A DNA stretch of 64,000 nucleotides from Cunninghamia lanceolata (lineage: Eukaryota; Streptophyta; Pinopsida; Cupressales; Cupressaceae). Shown here piece by piece: positions 11,719 to 24,659 of this stretch. Below the pieces are notes generated by a model that saw nothing but the letters and a program-made list of their open reading frames with translations, was not told the origin of the DNA and ran no database searches. The stretch's first letter is position 1. Each line of letters starts with the position of its first letter. The position numbers were made by a program, and so were the translations under genes. The stretch spans positions 186,001 through 250,000 of the forward strand of contig BSBN01000297.1 of the NCBI GenBank assembly GCA_027924645.1. Reading direction: 5' to 3'.

Positions 11719-13181
11719 TGTGATGTCCCAAAGCATTGTTTAAATTAAAGATTTAAACGTCATGTTAAATATCCCCGCCATAGTCCATTAATAAATACAT
11801 ATAATATTATATGATATTATCTATAAATATTATAAATATAATATATTAACCGATATATTATATTTATAAATAACCAATATAAATATCAAAATAAAATAAT
11901 ACTATAATAACAATATATAATTATAAATATTAATGATTAAATATTATCATATAACATATTAATAAATATTAATATCAAAAACATATTATAATAAATATAA
12001 ATATTATAGATATTATAAAGTAAATTTTATAAACTAAAAATTATTAAATATTACAAGACTCTTTATAGGAGCGCTGAAAAAGTCTAAAAGCAGAGATTGT
12101 ATATAAAGCAAAGATAAGATTGTATAAAAGCATTCCTTATCAGTTCAGCAGATATAAATCAGAACTTCACAATAAAGATCTGCACAAGGAGATCATTAGT
12201 CAGCAGTCAAGAAGAAGTAAAATCAGAACTGCATAATCAAGTTCAGATCTGCAGAAAAAAGGTAAAGGTACAGCAGGTATGCATTACTTAATATGTTTAC
12301 TTATAATTATTAAATATAAGATTTGTAAAATGATATGTATGTGTGTGTATATATATAAGTATGCATAATCTAGAATAGATCTACATATATGTCAATCACA
12401 TCATTGGTATTACACAAATATATGAATCCATGTGAATGATTATAGTTTATAATGAAATGACTTCTTTACTCATAATCGAATTGATATCCATATTTAGACT
12501 CAAGATCTAACAATGATGAACAATTATAAGGATACCGTATAATGGTACTTCGATGTGCAATATGAATGTCTTTAATTCATGCATTATGATGCTAATGGTA
12601 CAATAGAATAGGGGAATATTGCATAAGGATCATATCTCCATAGCCTCTATTACTTCATCCAATGAGGAATCATGGGTATTGTAGGGAAAGGCGGAGTAAT
12701 TCCATCCTCTGTATAGACCCCAATGGCTGGAATATAATTCCCAAGCTGGGTCCAGAGATCTCGTATCGATCCCAATGGCTGGGATATAGTTCCCAAGCTG
12801 GATCCGAGACTCCGTGTATAGACCCCAAGGGCTAGGGACTTAGTTTCCCGAAGTTGGGTCCAGAGATGGTTTCAGTGCGCCCTAGTCATGTAAAATCCCA
12901 ATTCCTTGATGAAGAATAGGAGGGGAAGATATGGATCTTGAAATATGTTTAATATTCTTCCTAATGTACTTATAAAATATATTATAGAATAGTCATCAAT
13001 AGTGAATGACAAGTAGGAAATGAATAATCCTTTGATAAGAATGAAATATTTATATTATCTTTGATTTTATTAGATATTATCATAGAAATTTATTGATCTC
13101 TAATGTTTCTAATGTCCCTTTGAGAATCACTTTGAATGCAGATTCAGGTTTAAGTGTTTCCTCTAGAAAGGGGACATTATA
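11719..13181 (+). mobile_element. Solo LTR L (1463 bp) nested in M
   Basis: Begins TGTGATGTCCC at 11719 and ends GGGGACATTATA at 13181, with a perfect TSD GATTT (11714-11718 and 13182-13186). Its first 45 bases match the reverse complement of the end of solo LTR K (TTAAATTAAAGATTTAAAC shared), so the two are one family in opposite orientations. A TATA-type string (TATATAAAG) near 12099 suggests the U3/R boundary. No internal domain remains. Confidence 0.9.
12716..12876 (+). repeat. Three 52-53-bp tandem units in LTR L
   Basis: Units start at about 12716, 12768 and 12821, each of the form GAYCCCAATGGCTGG...TTCCCAAGCTGG...TCCAGAGA. The third is more diverged. It lies downstream of the TATA-like string, so in the presumed R-U5 part. 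Confidence 0.85.
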
Positions 13182-13993
13182 GATTTATTTGTTATTTCGC
13201 CACTCTTATCCACATGCTGGCCGACCTTGGCCTATTTCAAATCTTGGCGCTCAAAATAAGTTAAAGGTTTGTTTTGACTTCTCTTAAGGCCGACCTAAGT
13301 AGCCCCTTCACTAGGCCGACCACCTTCATATCTAAGACGCTCAAATGCATCCATTTTCCTTTATCTAGGGCCGACATGTAAATGAAGATTCCTTTTTTCT
13401 CCTAGGCCAACTCAACACAGGAGATGAATTATTTTTTATCAAAAAGCCAACATGAGGGAAGGTGTCAATGAGTGATCCATTTACCATCTCTAAATGATTC
13501 GCTCCACTAGAGAGCAATTTTAATAATTACATCATAATTAATAGAAAAATATGACAAACCTTTTCCCATACTCAAAATGCCTTCCAAACTTCATGAAGTG
13601 TGGAAAATTGGTTCCCGAATCTTCTTCTATGATAACTCCAAAAAAATGGGGACATTACACATTTTCAAAAAATATTTGCAAGAAAATTATATTTTACAGA
13701 AAGAAGCGTTTGTGAAAAACAAACCAAAGAAGGTGAGAAGAAGAACATAGTTGCTACCTTTGGGAGACAAAAAGTCACCCTCCATAGCTTTCCTTCTTCT
13801 CCCTTGAGTCTTGTCTTCGTGTCTATTGTTATGCATTTGTGTTGTTCTTATTTATTTGTTTATGGTGTTTGTTGATTCTTGTTGAGTTTCTTTTGTTAGT
13901 TGACTAGGACTTTTGGGCTTTCCTTTTGTTTGGTCTAGCTCATTATGCTCTTTTTTCTAGGTTTCCCTTTGTTTCTCTCTAAAGAAAGGGTAA

Positions 13994-15418
13994 GTGCAAT
14001 GGCAGTGGACAGGTGTCTTTCAATTTGAGGGGATGTCCCATCCCAACAGTGAAATTAAAGGAGTTGCAATCAAGGGTAGCAAAGATGGAGATAATTCTTA
14101 TAGGAATGCATTGGTCCAGATGATAAAGTGGATATTCCAAAAGGACCTGCATTTGTGGAAAATGGAGGCTCCCAACCTGCAAGAGCTGAGAAAGGTAAGA
14201 TTCTTGTAGCATTGAAACCAACCCCTAATGATGCTTTGTAAAGAGCCATTGAAAAGGAAGAACAAAGGTTAAAAAATGTTGGGATATTCTTTGTTTGTTT
14301 GAGTAATGAAAATTTTCCTTCCTGTCAATTTTCTGATGACTGGATTGTGCCGGTGAGGGGTAAGACATTAGGGATTTATGCGAGCATGTGCAGAATGATT
14401 TTAAAAAGGCTATGTTTTGTTTGTTTTAGAAGCAATAGTATGCAAAAAAAGGTTGTTGCAAAGAATTTTTGGAATGTGGGGAAGTCTAGTTTTAGGGCCT
14501 TGCCAGATAGAATAGTGGTTCCCGGGCTGGCCCTCCAGCCCTACCTCTATAGTTGACAAGACCAACCCCGGCCCCTACCTATAGACTTGGGGACTATGGT
14601 AGGGCGGGATCCACACCCCTAGCACCACTATATTATAGATCCAGCCTATAGTTAGGACTTGAGAAATAGGTAGGGGTAGGGCCCCCACCCCAGTATTCTA
14701 CTAGTTGGGCATAGATTTGCTCTCCAAGCCCGAACTATGTATAATGTTGGAGGTCCATTAATATGAATAAAAAATATTTTTCCAAGAACTATGGTAGCCC
14801 ATTCCACACTTTAACAAAAAGCAGAGACCCCATGGAGGTGATTAATTACTCTTCCCCAAGATGGATATAATTCTGTAATATTCCCCCTCATGTGTGGTTC
14901 TTGTTACCTCAATTGCTCAAGCCTTTGGAAGAAGTTATTAAAATTGAAGATACCAATCTTCTCTCCCACATTAATACTACATTTTTTATTTCTTTGGGCC
15001 ACTCTAAAGGATCTCCTAACTCCATTGGATTTCAACTGCATAATTAAATTGTTTCTTGCATGATTATTGGACTTGGTGGTCTTGGTTCTTGTTTTCTTTG
15101 TAAAAAAGATGGTCATATGGGGATGAATTGTCCTAATTTGCAAAATCGACAAAAGAATTCTCAAAATAAGGAAAGACCTGCAGTCAATAATGTTGATATC
15201 ATATCAAGTGAAATAGATACTAATCCCCTTGCTTTGGTTCCCTTTGATGACAACCCTAAAACCTGGGATAGTGTTGAATATAAAGTGATAAGGGCTGCAG
15301 AGCCTCCTAACCCTGTCCCTCTCTCTGAGAACTCCCAGAAATCTAGTCCTTCCTCTCAAGATAAAGGAAATGGAGTGGTTGATGATCTTTTAAAGAGGAA
15401 AATCTCTTCCCATCCTTA
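13994..15418 (+). pseudogene. LINE ORF1 (nucleic-acid-binding protein), broken
   Basis: Three separated reading frames form an L1-type ORF1. The first (13994-14209) is of unknown detail. The second (about 14240-14520) has EEQRLKNVGIFFVCLSNENF and reaches NFWNVGKSSFRALP, typical of the DUF4283-like N-terminal part of plant LINE ORF1. The third (15060-15418) begins with a single CCHC zinc knuckle, CFLCKKDGHMGMNC (C-x2-C-x4-H-x4-C), followed by a Ser/Pro/Asn-rich tail. Between them, 14512-14750 is a GC-rich intrusion and 14880-15060 retains LLPQLLKPLEEVIKIED. ORF1 proteins bind the LINE RNA; this one cannot be made. Confidence 0.75.
14512..14752. mobile_element. Possible small inverted-repeat element (MITE-like) in LINE ORF1
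   Basis: A GC-rich block, unlike the AT-rich LINE around it, starts GTGGTTCCCGGGCTGGCCC and ends CTCCAAGCCCGAACTATG. The reverse complement of its end (CATAGTTCGGGCTTGGAG) resembles its start. It interrupts the ORF1 similarity. I could not find a clean TSD, so the boundaries are approximate. Confidence 0.35.
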
Positions 15419-15689
15419 ATTAGGGAACCCATAATGTGAACTCTAACAAAAATGGTGTGAAAGGGTCTCCTACTGAGAGACCTAGATATATAAAAGACCA
15501 GCAAGAAAATGAGGGCCCCAATGCTATGACCTATGATGTGGAACGTATACAAATAGACACCCAAATAGTCAGTTCTTCTTATGGGATAAAAAAGGGTGTG
15601 AAATTGCCACCTAGTTTTGAAAGGCTTTGTAGAGGAGGGGGGTCTCCCCCTCCTAACAGTTCTCTTCATTCTTCCTTTTGTTATGAAGA

Positions 15690-16868
15690 TTATCAATTGG
15701 AATGTAAGGGTCTATAAAACCAGTATAGGAGGATTGTGGTTAGGTCTTTCTACAAATCTAGGCCTGACATTGATGTGATCTTTCTACAAGAGGTTAAAAT
15801 TGTAGGTTTCAGCCTCCATTGTGCACTTAAATATATTTGGTCAAAAGCATGTGCTTTCTCTTTTGACCATATAAAGGGTAGAGGTGGTTCTGTTATTCTC
15901 ATTAGCAGTCAGTTGGCTAATTCTGTTATTGACAAAGATTCTTCTACCTGCTCTAGAGCTACTTAGGTTGTTCATTTTGTGCAAGGTCATAAATTTGGCC
16001 TTACGAGAACGTTCTATTTTATGGAATTGGTTATCTTCCAATCTTTCCAATGTGGCTTGGGTTTTGGGAGGTGATTTCAATATGACTGAAAATAAGGATG
16101 ATAAAAGTGGTGGTAGTAAATTTGATTGGAAAGGTAATGAGATCTTTTTTGGGGCTAAATTTAAAAGAAGGAATTTAATTGATCCAATTGGGGGGTTGTA
16201 AAAAGAACAGTAAGGGATTTGGTTCACTTGGAGCAATATGCAGATAGGGATTAAAAGACTTTTTTATAGGCTGGACAGATTCTATCTGGAAAGGTCCTTT
16301 TCTGTTACCACTCTCAGTTTGGGTAACAATGTAGTCAAAGTTCTACCCTTCCCCCTTTTTGATCACCATCCCATTGAAATTTCCTTCTTTCCCTCATCTG
16401 TTCCTAGCCCTCTTAAATCTTCCTTTCAAGGTCTTTCCAAGCTTAACACCTCCCATTTGAAAGTTGATTCTTGCTTAAAGGCATTAATTCTCTTTGGAAT
16501 ATTTGTCAAGACTCGGGTAAAGGGCAGTCATGTATTTGAAAGTGAAATTTTTGAGGATTTGTGGGAAAGATCAGGGCAAAAAGAGGTCAATTTTTTTTAC
16601 GAATATTCAAAGTCTTATTTCACTTGAGTAGCAGCTTCAAAGTCCCCTGAGGAATATTTTTCTATAGAACAATGTTGCTGAGCTGAAGCATATCCTAAGA
16701 TGTGATCATATGGCTAGAGCTAAAGGTGCTAGGTTGATGTCTAGGCTTAATTCGCTCAAGCTGGGTGACAAAGGATCAAAAAATTTATTTGATGTTCTTA
16801 GAGTCAAGTGTGTCAAGGACAAGATTTATGCTCTTGATATTGATGGCTCTTTGGTGAATAATATTTTG
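15690..16868 (+). pseudogene. LINE ORF2: AP-like endonuclease, broken
   Basis: Frame-shifted pieces carry, in order, the AP-endonuclease motifs IINWNV near 15690, VIFLQEVK near 15777, WVLGGDFNMTE near 16060, FTWSN near 16220 and FDHHPIEI near 16360, the last holding the catalytic Asp-His pair. The enzyme nicks target DNA to prime reverse transcription. Frameshifts or stops occur at least near 15716, 15964 and 16200. A linker with LGDKGSKNLFD and IYALDIDGSLVNN follows and is cut by LTR J at 16869. Confidence 0.85.
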
Positions 16869-18706
16869 TGTAATAGCCCACTATAATTTTTTTTGGAAAT
16901 TTTTGCAATACTAGAAGATGCAAATGCAATCCTCGCTCTTTTTGATCACCCAGATCTTGATGTAGGCAAGGTGAGAGCATATAGTGTTTGAACAACACAC
17001 TAAACTGTAGAAATACACCACTGGAAAAGAAAAGGCGGCATAGCCAACCAGAGCATATAGGCGGCAAGGCTAACCCAAATCTACACCTCTTCAGTAGACA
17101 AGTATGATTGAAATGCAAAAGCCACTAGCAGATTCCAACAAGTCTGATCAAGCCAAATTGGTTGATAACAATGCAAACTTGATCAATGCCAAAATAGGCT
17201 ATATACAAAATGCTAATGCAATTGGGTCTAGCGGTGAACCAACCAAGACTTCTTACCATGAATGCAATGCACTACTGGCGGTATACCATCCAGTTTTTAC
17301 AAAAGTCCAATATGCAACTACTATATAGTGGAAAACCGTCCAAACTTACAATGAGTATGAAATGCGAGCCGCTGATATATTAATTCAATAAACATCAACA
17401 GAACAATACTGAAACCAACTCAAACACACAAAATATCACCGCTGCAACAAAGGGATTACTCCAAAAATGACTTGCAAATAATAAAACTCTATGTCAAGAT
17501 GAAGCAGACTGAAACACAACACTAACTGTTGATGTAGACTGCAACTAAACACTGAAAGCTGATCAAAAACTGAAACTCTGCATAAAATCCCAAATCAGAA
17601 TTGTACGGCCCAATAATGAAGTGGTACGACCTGCTAGATGGCCTCACAAGCTGCTGCAAGCAAAAACAGCACTGCACGACTTGTTCCAACTCTCCAAAAA
17701 CCACTGCAATCATTAACCAAACAGGTATGACACATCAAGGAAAGTTACAACAGTCAAAACTAAAGGTATGACCTGCCTATAAGCTGATTTCTTGTGCCTA
17801 AGCTGAAGCAACTTCACCCAAACTTTCACATGCCCTCCATACTAGTGTATGGCCTGCATGAAATGTAAATTAAAACACAAAGAACAGTATGGTCTAGTAA
17901 AAGAAGTACGGCCAAAACTGTTACAGAGATGTACGGCCAGAATTTCCGGAAATGTATGGCCCCTTCACATTCCACAACATGGTTGCGGCTATATTGGCAT
18001 CATAATATCCAAGGTTAAACTCAAACAACAATCAATATCACAACAAAGTCTCCAATACAAACTGAAACTGGAAACTACAATCAAGCCAAACTGGAAATCA
18101 CACAGCTATTTAGCACCAAGGTAATCCCTGAGTGGAATTACTCAATCAGCTAGAAGAGTTTTCGTTCTCAAAACTGAATTCACCAAAATGTTTTCGTCCT
18201 CAAGAAAATAAGAACTCATGTTCATTCTCCAGAGCAAATAGAAATGAATAATCAAGAAACGGATTTCTAAAAACAAACCTCCCTTTAACCTTTTCAAAGA
18301 AATAAAATAATATTATTTCTTTTTGCTCACTTACCTCCTCAAAATTAGAAAAATAAAATAAAGGGTCATGTTGACCACCTTTTTGCACCTTGGAGCTAGT
18401 GACACTTTATTCGAACAACTTAAAACAACCCTTTTTAAATAATCAAATATAAATTGCCTTTTAAAATATAACTCAAAATCACTTTAGACAACTTAACTTA
18501 ATTATTTAATTATTTTCTACACATCCCAAAGCCTACGAAAAATATTAAAATGGACCAATTATATTTCCCTAATAACTCCACCAACACCATAAGTGCATAG
18601 GTCTTCCCCCCCACAGAAAGTTGGCACTCTCCAAGGATGAAGGAATTCTCCAAGAATCTTGGAGCTTTCCTAGAATGTTGGAATGGACCAGAAAAGCAAC
18701 ATTACA
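16869..18706 (-). mobile_element. Solo LTR J (1838 bp) inside the LINE
   Basis: Begins TGTAATAGCCC at 16869 and ends AACATTACA at 18706, flanked by a perfect TSD TTTTG (16864-16868 and 18707-18711). LINE ORF2 similarity resumes immediately after. Orientation is inferred as minus from GTACGGCC/GTACGACC strings on the plus strand (17605, 17622, 17910, 17932), which lie on the plus strand in the minus-oriented LTR E too. No internal domain remains. Confidence 0.85.
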
Positions 18707-18711
18707 TTTTG

Positions 18712-18895
18712 CAAATTAAAAATTACTTTCATTGTTTTTATAAAGGTTTATTTACTTATAAGGGAGTGGGCATTGAGGTTTCTAAGAGTAGAGAAATTAT
18801 CAAAGAAATTGTACCCAGTAAACTTAATAGAACTTCTACATTAGTGTTGGATGAGCCATTTACTTTAGACGAGGTTAAGAATGTCATAGCTTGTA
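18712..18895 (+). pseudogene. LINE ORF2 linker upstream of the reverse transcriptase
   Basis: Continues ORF2 after LTR J: FHCFYKGLFTYKG, then LVLDEPFTLDEVKNVI, matching the region that precedes RT domain 0 in plant L1 elements (the usual E-x-x-x-A stretch). Similarity stops at about 18895, where an A-rich sequence with CAAAAACTCG and CAAAAACTTGG strings begins. The RT itself is absent from the window. Confidence 0.7.
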
Positions 18896-19640
18896 TACTC
18901 GAACTTGGCAGACCAACAATTTTCAACTCAGCAAAAACTCGACAACTTAAAAAATACTTAAACTTCAAAACTTAGCAAAAACTTGGCAAAATAATAAATT
19001 AAGAAACCCTAGGCACCTAAATTTGTGTTATTTTCACGTTATAGTCATCCCGCATTCAGTGGTCAATTTACTTAGCAAAAAAAACCAATGTTTCTCCAAG
19101 CTTCCAAGACGGAGTGGTAGGAGGACTAGTTTCTAGGGATGGCAAAAAAATTTCAAAATTTTGGGGTTGGTGGGGGGATGGCTATATATATAATATATAT
19201 AGATTTAAAACTATTATATATTAATATATACTATAATTTACACAAAAATGTGTTATACAATTAAAAATTCACACGAACAAATTTTACAAGGGAGATACTA
19301 TTAAAAGTAAATTATATTACACATAAAATTAAATGTGTTTTAATAAATGTTTTAGAGGGGAGAATAATTAGAAATCACAACTTTGATTTATAAGCAAAGT
19401 ATATAAAAAAAAGCGCAAAAAACAAGGCAAAGCATGAACAATTTATCAATTCCATAGGCAAGAGTAGTGATAGTGCCGCCAAGAAATATGAATGTAGCTG
19501 ATCAGAGAACATGAAGCTGCCAATTGTGAAGAGATTTAGATGGTCAGATTCGGCCGCTACTGGTATGTGTCAAGACCGATTTAATTCTCTTTCAACTAGG
19601 GTTGTGTCTAATGAACTAAACAAGTCTACTTAGCCTGATT
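18896..19640. other. Unassigned DNA with ACTCG-type strings at its left end
   Basis: The first 90 bases contain AACTCAGCAAAAACTCGAC and AGCAAAAACTTGGCAAAA, which resemble the subterminal arrays of the hAT elements at 32534 and 51478. No matching far end or TSD was found. The rest includes an AT-rich stretch (19170-19300) and no gene. Confidence 0.35.
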
Positions 19641-19645
19641 TTGTT

Positions 19646-21291
19646 TGTAATGTCCCCTATTGGTACAATACTAATTTTACCCTAAAAATTCAAATACCAT
19701 ATGTTTAGGGTTAGTGTTTCGGAATTATCATGTAATGTCCCCTTCTAGATTAAACCCTACAATCACAATTATAATAAATTAAGGTTAGGGACATGACTTA
19801 CAGGTAGTTATTTCTTCGTTATGCTCTTGAATATAAATCCTGCAATCATCATATAGCAAACACAAGTGCATATATATACATATAAACTAATGCCATTGTT
19901 AGGGTTAGCTCAACATATATTCAACTCAAAATACAACTTCAATATTACTATTACTATCAAACACATTTTGGAGCATAGGGATAGGGCCATGATACGTTTG
20001 ACCTAGCTACCCATACTAAGCCCAAGAGCGGAACTTTGGCCCTCCTCGCTTTGGTGGCAGGACTTTGACATCCACCACAGTGGCGTACTTAGTAGAGTGC
20101 TTGTCTTGCTTCCCTATCCATGCCTTATCCTTTACAGTTAATAACTTATCATGGTAGGAATGGTATGGGGATCGTAGCGGGGTTCTCAGTTTATCCAATC
20201 TAAGCCCAAGAGCGGGACTTTGACCCTCTTGGCCTTGATGGCAGGGTTTTGACATCCATCCAAGGTGGCGTACTTAGATGGAAACCTTATACCCTCTTAC
20301 CTACGTCTCCTTCCTTTCCTCCATGATGAGGTTCAATATTATTTACATCTGAAATACATTAAAGATGATTATTCATTGATACATAATAAATGCTGACATT
20401 ATCATCTATGTTGTATTAGCATTTCATATTCTATTGGTTCACATTTATCCATTCTACAAAAGTAATGTAACCTGAAAGAGATATCGATTCTTTGACTGCA
20501 ACTATGTTATCAGATTTCATAATGATTAATATACCTGCTATTTCCTACGATTGTATGTCTTTCTTGTTAGCTGCTTTCCTTTCTTTATGCCTGTAGATTA
20601 GATCTTAGATTAATAATTTATATTCTGCCTTTGATCTTATATCTTCTGTAAATAACTTTAGATCTGCATAGCTCTACATATGTATCTCTCTTTTCTGATA
20701 TATCTATATGCTGTTCTTCTCCCCACTAAAACTCAGAATTATATGTTTCTATATATCTCATATCTCTATATAGAGACATATCTTTTCCCAAACGTGATGT
20801 CCTTATCCTAATCGTTACCTTCAGCTTTTTTTTACGATTTGTGCTGCCTTAATACATTATATATTTGCTGCTTGTATATTGAATCGCTGCCTATTAATAT
20901 TTCTTAATGGTCGTTGACATTCAACTCAGCCGTAATGATAAGAATCGCTGACTTTGTATGTATTTGATAATCGTTGCCCTTACTAAATCATATGATAAAC
21001 TAATGGGATGAATCGCTACTGTATAGGACTTTATCTTATATGATATATATATTATATTTATATTATTATTAATATTTTATATTTATATTTATTGTTTATA
21101 ATTATTTTTATATAATATAATATCTCATAAATATATTATATATTATATTTGAATTATATTAAAAATATTTATATATATTATTATTTATTCAAATTGACTA
21201 AACACCCCATTTTATGAAAGCAACTTCGCTATCTTTTATCATGATGTTTAAATCTTTAATTTAACCAATGTCTGAACATCGGGACATCACA
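19646..21291 (-). mobile_element. Solo LTR K (1646 bp)
   Basis: The plus-strand ends are TGTAATGTCCCC at 19646 and GGGACATCACA at 21291, with a perfect TSD TTGTT (19641-19645 and 21292-21296). Its right end is the reverse complement of the start of LTR L, which sets the orientation. TGTAATGTCCCC occurs a second time at 19731, 85 bases in, so the left end may carry a small duplication. A pair of units, AAGCCCAAGAGCGG...GTGGCGTACTTAG, lies at about 20020 and 20205. No internal domain. Confidence 0.88.
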
Positions 21292-21296
21292 TTGTT

Positions 21297-24200
21297 CAAG
21301 GCAAACAATTCCTGTTTTCAAGAACAAATTTTAGGTTCTTTTCCCCTTTGACTGCAAAAATCTGTTTTTCCATGGGGGACATCCTGGATGGCTTGGTGGT
21401 CCCCAAATGGGCGACATTTCCCTTGCAAAGGGGATATCCCCATTTTTTTAAAATTCCGGAGCAGCTGGGGGACGTTCTGTCCCTGTCCCCACATCCCCGA
21501 GGCGTCCCCATTTCAGGTAACACCTGAAAAACAAGGGGGATGTGCCCGACGTACACTGTAAAAAACACAAAAAAAAAAATTTGTTTCTCTCATTTCTGCA
21601 GATATTTTTGTCCATTCTCTTTATTTCTTTTCCAGGTTCCTTGTCGAAGGACGATGAAAACATTAATATAGTTTTTCTGTTTGCTAACTAGAGTGCAAGC
21701 ACAATACTTTTTGTGCAAATAGGCATGACAAAGAATCAGAAGGTATGATATAGAGTGAAGAATAAGAGAAAGAAGAACGCCAAGAAAAACTTAACCCTTT
21801 TACGATTTTGTTACATAGTAGTTGCTTCTTTAGCATAATTTCTGTTATCATCTAGCTTTTCATTTGTGACTCCCATTGATGTCATTTCATAATAATATTA
21901 TTTCACCCTATAACTATCTATGTTAATTTACTTTTTATTTAACTGATTAATTATCTGCAACCCTTATTTTGTGTTGATTTTCGTGTCTTTTCTTGACATG
22001 TCTTGGTTCTGAAAGAGCTAGCATGCAACCCTCTTATCATTTTTTCTCACTATCATGTTGATGGATCATGGAGTGTGATCCAAAACATCAATAAAATTAC
22101 ATCTACACAGTTTTTGTAAGAAGCATTGTTAATCTATCTCATGGACTGTGAAAATCTCATGTTCATTAAAAAATGCATTGTTGACTACTTAAGGGTGTGT
22201 CTGTTCCTTCTTCCCCTCTTTTCCCCGCCCCGCTCCCCTACATTTCTTGTATTTGATAATATTTATATGTTACATAAGCAAGGCCCCTATGTAATTGCTA
22301 CTGGTACATGCTCAGTTTCTTTTAGTTGTTCACACATCAGAAAAGTATTTTTTGTTTAACTCATAATGCAGCAACCCATACTCTACCTTCTGCATACTGA
22401 CTGGCTATTGGGCTTTATGCCCAATGACCATCAAGATATTGCAGTGTCACATGATCAATGAGTATCTATAGTTAAAATAAAAGTCTTAGAGCAGGCATGA
22501 ATTTCTTCAACTGCACCATCTTCATCTACATCACTTGATTCTTTCTCTATGTCTAGATCCATCATGGAACCTTTTGATATGCAATTGCATAGCCTGTGGC
22601 TGTTTCCATTATTCATGAATCATAAAAAAAACTTGTAAATAATTAAGTGAATCTATGTTGGTATTTCAATAACATATACTGAAATACTGCATATGCTAGA
22701 TATCATTTGTTTAGATGATTTGGGGCTAAAATAGTTCGCTTTTGCAGCAAGGAAATGAAAACAATAAAACTAGGTGCAAACATAACACACACACATTCAA
22801 CACCAATATTTATATGCGAAAAACCCTTTTGGGATGGAAAAGTGTCACAGGAAAAGCTCGCAACTTTATTTGCGTTCAACAATAATCGCATGGTGATGAC
22901 GCAATGTCACCAAAGTTGTGTTTTTTAAGTAAATGGATTTACAACGGGAAAAACACTACAACTTTTAAAAAACTGAGATAATATTCAAAAAAATAGCAAA
23001 ACAAAAACCAAATTTGTTATTTCATGTCAAACACATTTCATAGACATCAAAAACATAGAGCATGTATGGAATACAAAAGGATAACATCCATGATGAAAAT
23101 GTCAGTAAAGGGTATAACAAAGGTCATAAATTCTCAATACCATCAGATACCAAACCCATAACTGAATTAACAGCCCTAATTTTTAAATCTCAATCTTGTG
23201 GTCAAGAACTTGTAGGATATATGCCAAACTAAATGGGAAGTGCACAACAAAAATATTAGATTATAGAGCTATGAAAGGAGAATTAAATCTCCTCCATTCT
23301 GGTCCCGGGATAATTGTCGATCCAATGCCCCACCAAAGACTCTAAATCCTTGTTTGAAAAGATGGACTCATCCCAATCTGCAGCAATCCATCCCAATTCA
23401 GGATTAATCTCATCGAGGTCAACTGATCAACCCTCATAAAAAGTTAACTAATATAATAGTTGCTTCATTAGAATAGGATGAAATTTGAATACTTGAAAAC
23501 TGAAAGAATGTCATTAAAACTTGTCTTCCAAATCTGACCTCACAATTCCTTTATACAAAGCCTAAGGTTGTCGTACACAAATACCAATTCATTCATCTAC
23601 TTTTAACTCAACCATTGTGGTACACAAATACCGGAATGCTTGCAAGTAGAAGAACTGCGAGGTAGGTTCAAAATTGCCACCCTCCAATGATCAGGAGCAT
23701 CACCACCAAGGAAATCTCACCATTGCCTCATCATATTATAAATTCAGAATGTATTATAATTTATTCAACAAGAATTAAAAGTATACTTAGGTTCAAATCT
23801 TACCCTAGGAACTGTTGGGCATGCAAACAATAAATGTGTATGAGTGTGTAAAAGTAATGTGTAGTAACCATCCAAAGAATGCAACCCCATTTGTGTCCCA
23901 TGGTTGAGGGGCCATATAACCCTTACTAACCAACCAAATACAATTCACTTAAATTCAGAATTCAAAGAATAAACATAAAGTTGTTTGGAAATCAATAACT
24001 GTCAGCAATTTTTTCATTGACCCAATTGCACTTGAATAAGCAATCAATCTTTTGTCAGTACCATTTTAATTTCTCAATAACTCTATATCACAGTCCAAGA
24101 TCATGACCATGGTTTCAAAACTTGTGGGAAACTCACCCAACTCATGAGTACTTGCAAGCCAGAAGTGCTTGACCTAAAAACTTGGGCACACGATTTTCTA

Positions 24201-24390
24201 GCAAGTACTCATGAAGTTTGCTAGAGAACACGAGTACTCACAAATCCATACAAAAAACTTGTCAAACACATCAAAAAGACAATTACATCTTTAAAAAAAA
24301 TATTTTTCCCCTATTTTGTCACTTTGCTTTTCTTCCATGCTTTGCTCTGTCATAGTAACACATATTTGATCACTTTTTAGCTAAGTTGTT
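21297..24390. other. Unassigned DNA; possible decayed transposon ends
   Basis: No gene or complete element is supported. At 21370-21560 G/C-rich runs (GGGGGACATCC, TGTCCCCACATCCCC, GGCGTCCCC) resemble the repetitive subterminal parts of plant hAT elements. At 24118-24230 strings such as AAACTCACCCAACTCATGAG and AGTACTCATGAAG resemble another hAT end. The remainder shows no open frame of note. Confidence 0.4.
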
Positions 24391-24471
24391 GACCCTGGTA
24401 TAAGGACAGGTACAGGTACAGGTTCGGGGTTCGGGTATGCCGGTACAGCAATTTTTTTTGCTCACATACAG

Positions 24472-24474
24472 GTA

Positions 24475-24500
<26 letters not shown>
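24472..24500. repeat. (TA)n microsatellite
   Basis: About 14 uninterrupted TA units just inside the left end of hAT N. Confidence 0.95.
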
Positions 24501-24506
<6 letters not shown>

Positions 24507-24659
24507 TTCTTAAAAGTTAAAACAGTAATACTCATAATTGCCAATAAACAAAATATCTAAATATCTCATAACTTGCAATAAGGAAAACACTCATGAATTG
24601 AAATTCATAATTTAGTGATTTGTCAAATGTCAATACAAACTGAAAATTACAATCAATAT

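Larger units (their letters stand above)
10406..13659 (-). mobile_element. Solo LTR M (about 1.79 kb without the nested LTR L)
   Basis: The element-strand start is TGTAATGTCCCC at 13659 and the other end, on the plus strand, is TGAAATATCCCG at 10406. It is flanked by a perfect 5-bp TSD, CATTT (10401-10405 and 13660-13664). There is no internal region, PBS or second LTR, so it is a solo LTR. Solo LTR L sits inside. Sequence at 13190-13420 repeats a GGCCGAC motif. It is clearly related to the LTR that begins at 63449 (shared start, CCAATTTTC-CACACTT, and GGTTTGTCATATTTTT). Confidence 0.9.
13670..18895 (+). mobile_element. L1-type LINE, broken, interrupted by solo LTR J
   Basis: A non-LTR retrotransposon on the plus strand. 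ORF1 pieces lie at 13994-15418 with a CCHC knuckle, the AP-type endonuclease of ORF2 at about 15690-16640, and the start of the ORF2 linker before the RT at 16640-16868 and 18712-18895. The RT catalytic part is missing: similarity ends near 18895. The 5' end is uncertain; 13665-13990 may be its 5' untranslated region. Confidence 0.85.
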
